Made by a program: the position numbers and the translations under genes
Notes under the pieces: model-generated
Told to the model about the DNA's origin: nothing
Database searches by the model: none
The model's input: the letters and a program-made list of their open reading frames with translations, nothing else
Part shown: positions 60,334 to 64,000 of the stretch, in pieces
Position numbering within the stretch: position 1 is the first letter of the stretch
Layout of the letters: each line of letters starts with the position of its first letter
Assembly: GCA_031260665.1 (NCBI GenBank)
Contig: JAISLD010000046.1
Coordinates: forward strand, 1-64,000
Reading direction: 5' to 3'
Source of the DNA: Oscillospiraceae bacterium
GTDB lineage: Bacteria > Bacillota > Clostridia > Oscillospirales > Ruminococcaceae
Length of the DNA: 64,000 nucleotides

Positions 60334-61287
60334 TTGAAAAAATTGCTCAAACGTGCCTTGCTCACCGCGATTGCCTTGGCTGTCGCGTTCGCGTTTGCCG
60401 CGTTGCCGTCCGGCGCCGCCGAGGATTACGTCAACGTGTTCCAAGACTATTACAAGAGCAACACCTCCGTGGAAACCGTCAACTGGGACGGCAAAACCAA
60501 GATGAAAGCAGGCAACGTCTACCTCGTGTCGTCAAGCTTGTCGCTTTCTTCTGTCACGAAGATTCCGTTTGGTGCGGCGCTCTTTGTGCCGAGTGGCGTC
60601 ACGCTTTCTATTAACGGCGGCGCGTTATACAACGAGGGGCACTTTGCCGTTGAATACGGCGGCACGGTTGACCTGCGCGAGGGCAAAATCGTTCTCAACA
60701 GCGGCAGCAAGACAGGCGTGGGCGGCAGCCTTTATGTCGGAGCGAACACAGAACTGAAGAATTACGCCGACATTTACGTCTACAGCAGCGGTTTCATTCT
60801 TCTCAGCGGCAAGATGACGGGGTACAAAGGTTCAATGGCGCACACGGCAGGTCCGATTGTGCGTTTTGGCGACAGCACGGCAATCTCAACCTACAGCTAC
60901 GAGCAAATGCCCGCGCCAGCTCTTTCGCCCACATCGCCGAGCTTTTATATCTCAACAGGCGACTACATAAGGTTTTATAATTATCAGAACAACAAAACCT
61001 ACAAGGTGACCGCTCAAACAAAACTCTCGGCTCTTGTCAAAGGGATAAACTCCGTGAAACTCTATCCGTCACGTGAGGCGATTGCTCCCGCGGCAAAAGC
61101 AGCGGAAAAAAGTTACAAAGTGGTTGTATATAACTCAGCGGGCAAGGCAAAGTATACATTGACGCCACCGACCGCCGTGGCGTCGGAGGGCAGGGTGATT
61201 ATCGATAATATGGCGTACACATTCAATGAGAACAGCATGAATTACGAAATGCTGTACTACTACATAATAGGCGTGATAGCGGATTAG
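60334..61287 (+). CDS. Secreted hypothetical protein with beta-helix-like repeats
   Basis: A 317-residue exported protein. Signal peptide MKKLLKRALLTAIALAVAFA... cut near SGAAED. Residues about 60-160 contain short beta repeats with Gly/Asn turns (LFVPSGVTLSINGGALYNEG, GGTVDLREGKIVLNSGSKTG, GGSLYVGANTELKN), like a small right-handed beta-helix; the rest is Tyr-rich. No catalytic motif was recognised. TTG start at 60334 with a weak Shine-Dalgarno, single-gene unit. It may be a cell-surface or matrix protein. Confidence 0.75.
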   Translation: MKKLLKRALLTAIALAVAFAFAALPSGAAEDYVNVFQDYYKSNTSVETVNWDGKTKMKAGNVYLVSSSLSLSSVTKIPFGAALFVPSGVTLSINGGALYNEGHFAVEYGGTVDLREGKIVLNSGSKTGVGGSLYVGANTELKNYADIYVYSSGFILLSGKMTGYKGSMAHTAGPIVRFGDSTAISTYSYEQMPAPALSPTSPSFYISTGDYIRFYNYQNNKTYKVTAQTKLSALVKGINSVKLYPSREAIAPAAKAAEKSYKVVVYNSAGKAKYTLTPPTAVASEGRVIIDNMAYTFNENSMNYEMLYYYIIGVIAD

Positions 61288-61437
61288 TCTGTGCCCGGCA
61301 CGCAATAAGTTTATGGGCTATTGCCTGTCCGGCACAGACTCGCTCCTTCGGGAGCGGCAAGGGCTTTTCGGTCGCCCGCCTGTGCCCCGAGGGGGTATGG
61401 CCTTCGGTATATATGCCCTGATTGCTGAATTAGGTTG
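61288..61437 (+). repeat. Family C unit and full family B copy
   Basis: GTGCCCGGCACGCAATAAG and GGGCTATTGCCTGTCCGGCA (family C), then CGGGAGCGGCAAGGGCTTTT, CGGTCGCCCGCCTGTGCCCC and GGTATGGCCTTCGG (family B). Confidence 0.8.
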
Positions 61438-61457
61438 AACATACATATAGAGTAACT

Positions 61458-63287
61458 ATGAACACTGTTGTAAAGAAACCCCTCTCCCCGTATTTTATCT
61501 CACGCGTGATATGGTATGGGATATCGTTCGTGATGCTCGCTATGTTTACGCTGCAAACCGTGTCGGTGTTTGTCCACGAGAAGAACGTCGATGTATTTGC
61601 GGCTTTTGGGGCAAACAGTGGTGTCACACGTCAAGACAACACGCTCACGCTTTATGTTCACCTCTCGGCTGACGAAATGGACGCGGTGCGTTCACAAGGC
61701 GTGGTGTTCGCTGTCAGCGATATCTCCGACAACTGGCTGATAACGCTGAACGGCAAAACCGTGTCGGACACTCGCGGTATGGGAGAGGACGGCGAGGTCA
61801 AGACGCACCGTTATATTACAGATATCCTGTTTGATATCCCCTCCGATTTCTTTCACACAGGCGAAAACCGTTTGACCGTGCAGTTCTATGGCGTGACGAA
61901 CGATTACATAGATATGTTCGCCGATAACGCCGACAACCGTGTTCAAACGCCACCGTCGCCGCTTAACCGCATATATTACTTTGACTTTATCGTTGCGGGG
62001 ATTTACCTCTTTATCGGGTTTTATCATCTCGTTATTGCCCTTTCATATTCAGACGAAGCCCCGTATAAACTTTGGTTCGGGTTGTCGTGTGTCGGCATAT
62101 TCTTTATGCTGGTGCTTAAAATCCAGTTTTGGTGGGAATACGGCGTGGATTCCGAAGTCGTGACGAAACTTCAGGCAGTCGCGATGTTCTTTGCTCTCAC
62201 CGCAATGGGCGAGTTTATGCGGCGCGCTTCGGGGGAGAAACCGTTTGCCGGGGTTATCGCAAAGACATACTTATCAGCGGGCGTGGTGCTGATTGCCTTG
62301 ATGTGGCTTGTCGAGGGAGGATACGGCAACGCTGTGCTGGTGCTGGTCGAGGTGATAGGCGCGATATATCTGCTGTTTGTCCCCGCCAACTATCTTGTGC
62401 GCCCTTTTCTCACCAAGAAAAAGAAGAAATACTCGCGGTTTTTGAAAGAAACAGCGGTCAGTTCGGTCGTTGTGCTTCTCTTTCTCCTCTTTGATATAGT
62501 CGCCGGCTTTCTCGGTTGGAGCATACACCTTTCAGTATTCGGCTTCTTGTTCTACGCGGTCGGTGTGTCGGTCAACCTTGCGTGGGAGTCGGAGCATTAT
62601 GTTGAAACAGCCGACAGAATGCAGATTGCTTTGCTTAAAACAATGGCTGACTTGGTGGAAAGCCGCGACGATGTGACAGGCGGCCACGTGGAGCGAACCT
62701 CGCGCGCGCTTATGCTGCTTCTCGACGGTTGCTATGAAAACGCGGTCTATCAAGACGAAATTTCCTCGTGGGGAACGGGAAAAGAGTTTATCGCGGTATC
62801 CTCTCAGCTTCACGACGTCGGCAAAATTCACATTGCCGACAGTCTGCTGAAGAAACCGGGCAAACTCTCCGACGAAGAGTTCACAGAGATGAAGAACCAC
62901 ACGACTTATGGTGCGGAGATAATCGGCAAAATCGAAAAGGAAGTGCCCGAAGCGGAGTTTCTGCGCCACTCGTACTTGTTTGCCGAGTCACATCAAGAGA
63001 AGTGGGACGGTTCGGGCTATCCGAAAGGGCTGAAAGGCGAGGATATCCCGCTGCAAGGTCGATTGCTCGCTATTGCCGACGTTTACGATGCGCTCAGAAG
63101 CGCACGACCGTATAAAGAGGGGTTCGACCACAAAAAAGCGGCGAGAATCATCGTCGAGGGTTCGGGCAGTCACTTCGACCCGCGATTGGTCGGCGTGTTT
63201 CAAGCGAAAGAGCGAGAGATTGAGGATATGTACGTCACGTTCACATCGGTGGTGCCCGACAGGCAGTCAGTGCCTGACAGGCAATAA
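61458..63287 (+). CDS. HD-GYP domain phosphodiesterase with membrane sensor
   Basis: A 609-residue signalling protein. One N-terminal transmembrane segment (~15-35), an outside sensory domain resembling 7TMR-DISM ligand regions (~45-165), then about seven transmembrane helices (~175-375) and a C-terminal HD-GYP domain (~390-590). The HD pair is in QLHDVGKIHIADSLLKKPGKL, and the GYP signature in HQEKWDGSGYPKGLKGEDIP. Such proteins degrade cyclic di-GMP in response to an external signal. The last residues VPDRQSVPDRQ are encoded by two copies of a family C end (GTGCCTGACAGGCA), so the tail is repeat-derived. Confidence 0.9.
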   Translation: MNTVVKKPLSPYFISRVIWYGISFVMLAMFTLQTVSVFVHEKNVDVFAAFGANSGVTRQDNTLTLYVHLSADEMDAVRSQGVVFAVSDISDNWLITLNGKTVSDTRGMGEDGEVKTHRYITDILFDIPSDFFHTGENRLTVQFYGVTNDYIDMFADNADNRVQTPPSPLNRIYYFDFIVAGIYLFIGFYHLVIALSYSDEAPYKLWFGLSCVGIFFMLVLKIQFWWEYGVDSEVVTKLQAVAMFFALTAMGEFMRRASGEKPFAGVIAKTYLSAGVVLIALMWLVEGGYGNAVLVLVEVIGAIYLLFVPANYLVRPFLTKKKKKYSRFLKETAVSSVVVLLFLLFDIVAGFLGWSIHLSVFGFLFYAVGVSVNLAWESEHYVETADRMQIALLKTMADLVESRDDVTGGHVERTSRALMLLLDGCYENAVYQDEISSWGTGKEFIAVSSQLHDVGKIHIADSLLKKPGKLSDEEFTEMKNHTTYGAEIIGKIEKEVPEAEFLRHSYLFAESHQEKWDGSGYPKGLKGEDIPLQGRLLAIADVYDALRSARPYKEGFDHKKAARIIVEGSGSHFDPRLVGVFQAKEREIEDMYVTFTSVVPDRQSVPDRQ

Positions 63288-63289
63288 AC

Positions 63290-63332
63290 AAAAGCTACAG
63301 GTTGCTTAATCAGCAACCTGTAGCTTTTATTA
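63290..63332. terminator. Bidirectional terminator
   Basis: AAAAGCTACAGGTTGC / GCAACCTGTAGCTTTT perfect 16-bp stem between convergent genes. Confidence 0.9.
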
Positions 63333-63716
63333 TTTGCGTTGTTCTTGGTTAGACACAAACTCGCGGAGTTTCTGGAAGGTTTCTTCGCTGATGTTGTGTT
63401 CCATCATACACGCGTCGTTCTCGGCGGTTTTCTCGGACACACCGAGGATATTCGTGAGGAACGAACGCAGGGTGCGATGCCTTTCGTAGACGCGTTCCGC
63501 GATTTTCCTGCCCTTTGTCGTCAGCCGAATGTGCAGGTTGTCGTCAATCAACACGCAGTTTTGTTCTTTCAGCAGTGACAGTCCCTTGCTGACACTCGGC
63601 TTTGAAAAACCAAGCTCATTCGCTATGTTTACGGCGTGGACGTGACCGTCGTTTTTCTGTTCAAGAAGCAGGATTGTTTCGAGATAGTCCTCTCCCGAAC
63701 GATGAAGTTCGTTCAT
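63330..63716 (-). CDS. DtxR/MntR-family metal-dependent regulator
   Basis: A 128-residue regulator. The winged helix covers LHRSGEDYLETILLLEQKNDGHVHAVNIANELGFSKPSVSKGLSLL, and the metal-binding/dimerisation helices include ENDACMMEHNISEETFQKL with the Cys/Glu/His ligands of the MntR-IdeR type. The short form without an SH3 domain is nearer MntR. Manganese or iron is the likely corepressor; no transporter gene is in the window. ATG at 63716 with AGGTG upstream is preferred. Confidence 0.9.
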   Translation of the reverse strand: MNELHRSGEDYLETILLLEQKNDGHVHAVNIANELGFSKPSVSKGLSLLKEQNCVLIDDNLHIRLTTKGRKIAERVYERHRTLRSFLTNILGVSEKTAENDACMMEHNISEETFQKLREFVSNQEQRK

Positions 63717-63734
63717 ATTGACACCTACATACAT

Positions 63735-63835
63735 AACTCGTTGATTTGCAGAGATTCCGCTCTGTGGGAGTGGCAAGGGCTTTCCGGTCGCCCTTGAGCT
63801 TCGGGTCGGTGCCCGACAGACGATAAAATCAATGC
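63735..63835 (+). repeat. Dispersed family B plus family C fragment
   Basis: CGTTGATTTGCAGAGATTCC, GGGAGTGGCAAGGGCTTTCC, CGGTCGCCCTTGAGC, then GTCGGTGCCCGACAGACGATA and ATCAATGCGACAGG. Confidence 0.7.
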
Positions 63836-63860
63836 GACAGGTTTCCGGCATTGATTACGC

Positions 63861-64000
63861 CTAATGTATATATGACAGGATAAACTCGCCGCGATGAAGC
63901 GTGGCTACGGGCGACTTGAACACCTCGATGTCTTTCATTGCCACGCCTGTCTGCTTGAACACCGATTCTTTTTTGGTCCAAAGTTTCAGCAGTTCCAAAC
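63861..64000 (-). CDS. 4'-phosphopantetheinyl transferase, C-terminal fragment (gene continues outside)
   Basis: The minus-strand frame entering at base 63998 reads LELLKLWTKKESVFKQTGVA, then MKDIEVFKSPVATLHRGEF and a stop at 63861. LWTKKESVFK fits the (W/F)xxKExxxK metal- and CoA-binding motif of Sfp-type phosphopantetheinyl transferases, which activate carrier proteins. Only the last 45 residues are present in the window. It is the only gene cut by the window edge apart from the rRNA operon. Confidence 0.7.
   Translation of the reverse strand, partial: LELLKLWTKKESVFKQTGVAMKDIEVFKSPVATLHRGEFILSYIH

Overview
The window looks like a chromosomal segment of an anaerobic, endospore-forming, motile member of the Clostridia, probably near the Oscillospiraceae/Ruminococcaceae. 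The evidence is a spoIIA operon (spoIIAA, spoIIAB, sigF), spoVAC-spoVAD-spoVAE, an alpha/beta-type SASP with a sigma-G-like promoter, a flagellin behind sigma-D promoters, ferredoxin-dependent IorAB, and long acidic tails on RpoB and RpoC. No phage, transposase or CRISPR genes are visible. Gene density is high, and genes lie on both strands in short operons.

Layout. 0-1.2 kb: end of an rRNA operon (5S), two small unknown genes, tRNA-Asn. 1.3-9 kb: a DUF3784-like membrane protein, an Lsa-like ABC-F protein, a TfoX N-domain protein, cysK, recD2, prmA and a DUF1292 protein. 9.1-9.45 kb: an orphan transcript with its own promoter and terminator, probably a non-coding RNA. 9.5-11.5 kb: an amidohydrolase overlapping a fumarase alpha subunit. 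11.8-19.8 kb: arginine biosynthesis genes argG-argH-argC-argJ-argB-argD-argF. 19.9-25 kb: U32 and DUF3810 proteins, an amidase-domain protein, an anti-sigma/DRTGG pair and the spoIIA operon. 24.7-30.4 kb: DUF1273 protein, a class A PBP, YlbF-like protein, miaB and the SASP. 30.5-38.5 kb: rpoC and rpoB, with their own promoter and no rplJL upstream. 38.9-44.9 kb: a calcium-binding-like protein divergent from flagellin, then a YcdB/SLH surface protein. 45.4-49.4 kb: rplM-rpsI, a SpoIVFB-like protease and rny. 49.7-57.4 kb: an aryl-acid operon (paaK, iorA, iorB, paaK, ACT protein, thioesterase) and an SSS symporter. 57.8-64 kb: spoVACDE, two secreted proteins, an HD-GYP phosphodiesterase, a DtxR/MntR-type regulator and the C-terminal end of a phosphopantetheinyl transferase.

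The most unusual feature is a dense set of short dispersed repeats in almost every intergenic gap. Family A has inverted ends close to TATAGYNGGTTAAAT around a chain of perfect hairpins. Family B has CAACAACTTA ends and a GGTCGCCCGCCTGTGCC core. Families C and D are smaller. They combine modularly, lie inside operons (between rpoB and rpoC, between argC and argJ), and supply the last codons of several genes. One copy is flanked by a duplicated gene end. They behave like non-autonomous MITE/REP elements whose mobilising enzyme is not in this window.

Other points of interest are three tandem sigma-D promoters for flagellin with a fourth pointing at the divergent calcium-binding-like gene, an insertion of about 130 residues in RpoC, and a downstream-of-promoter motif shared by the aryl-acid operon and the symporter. 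All calls come from reading the sequence and from knowledge of the families; no database search was run.
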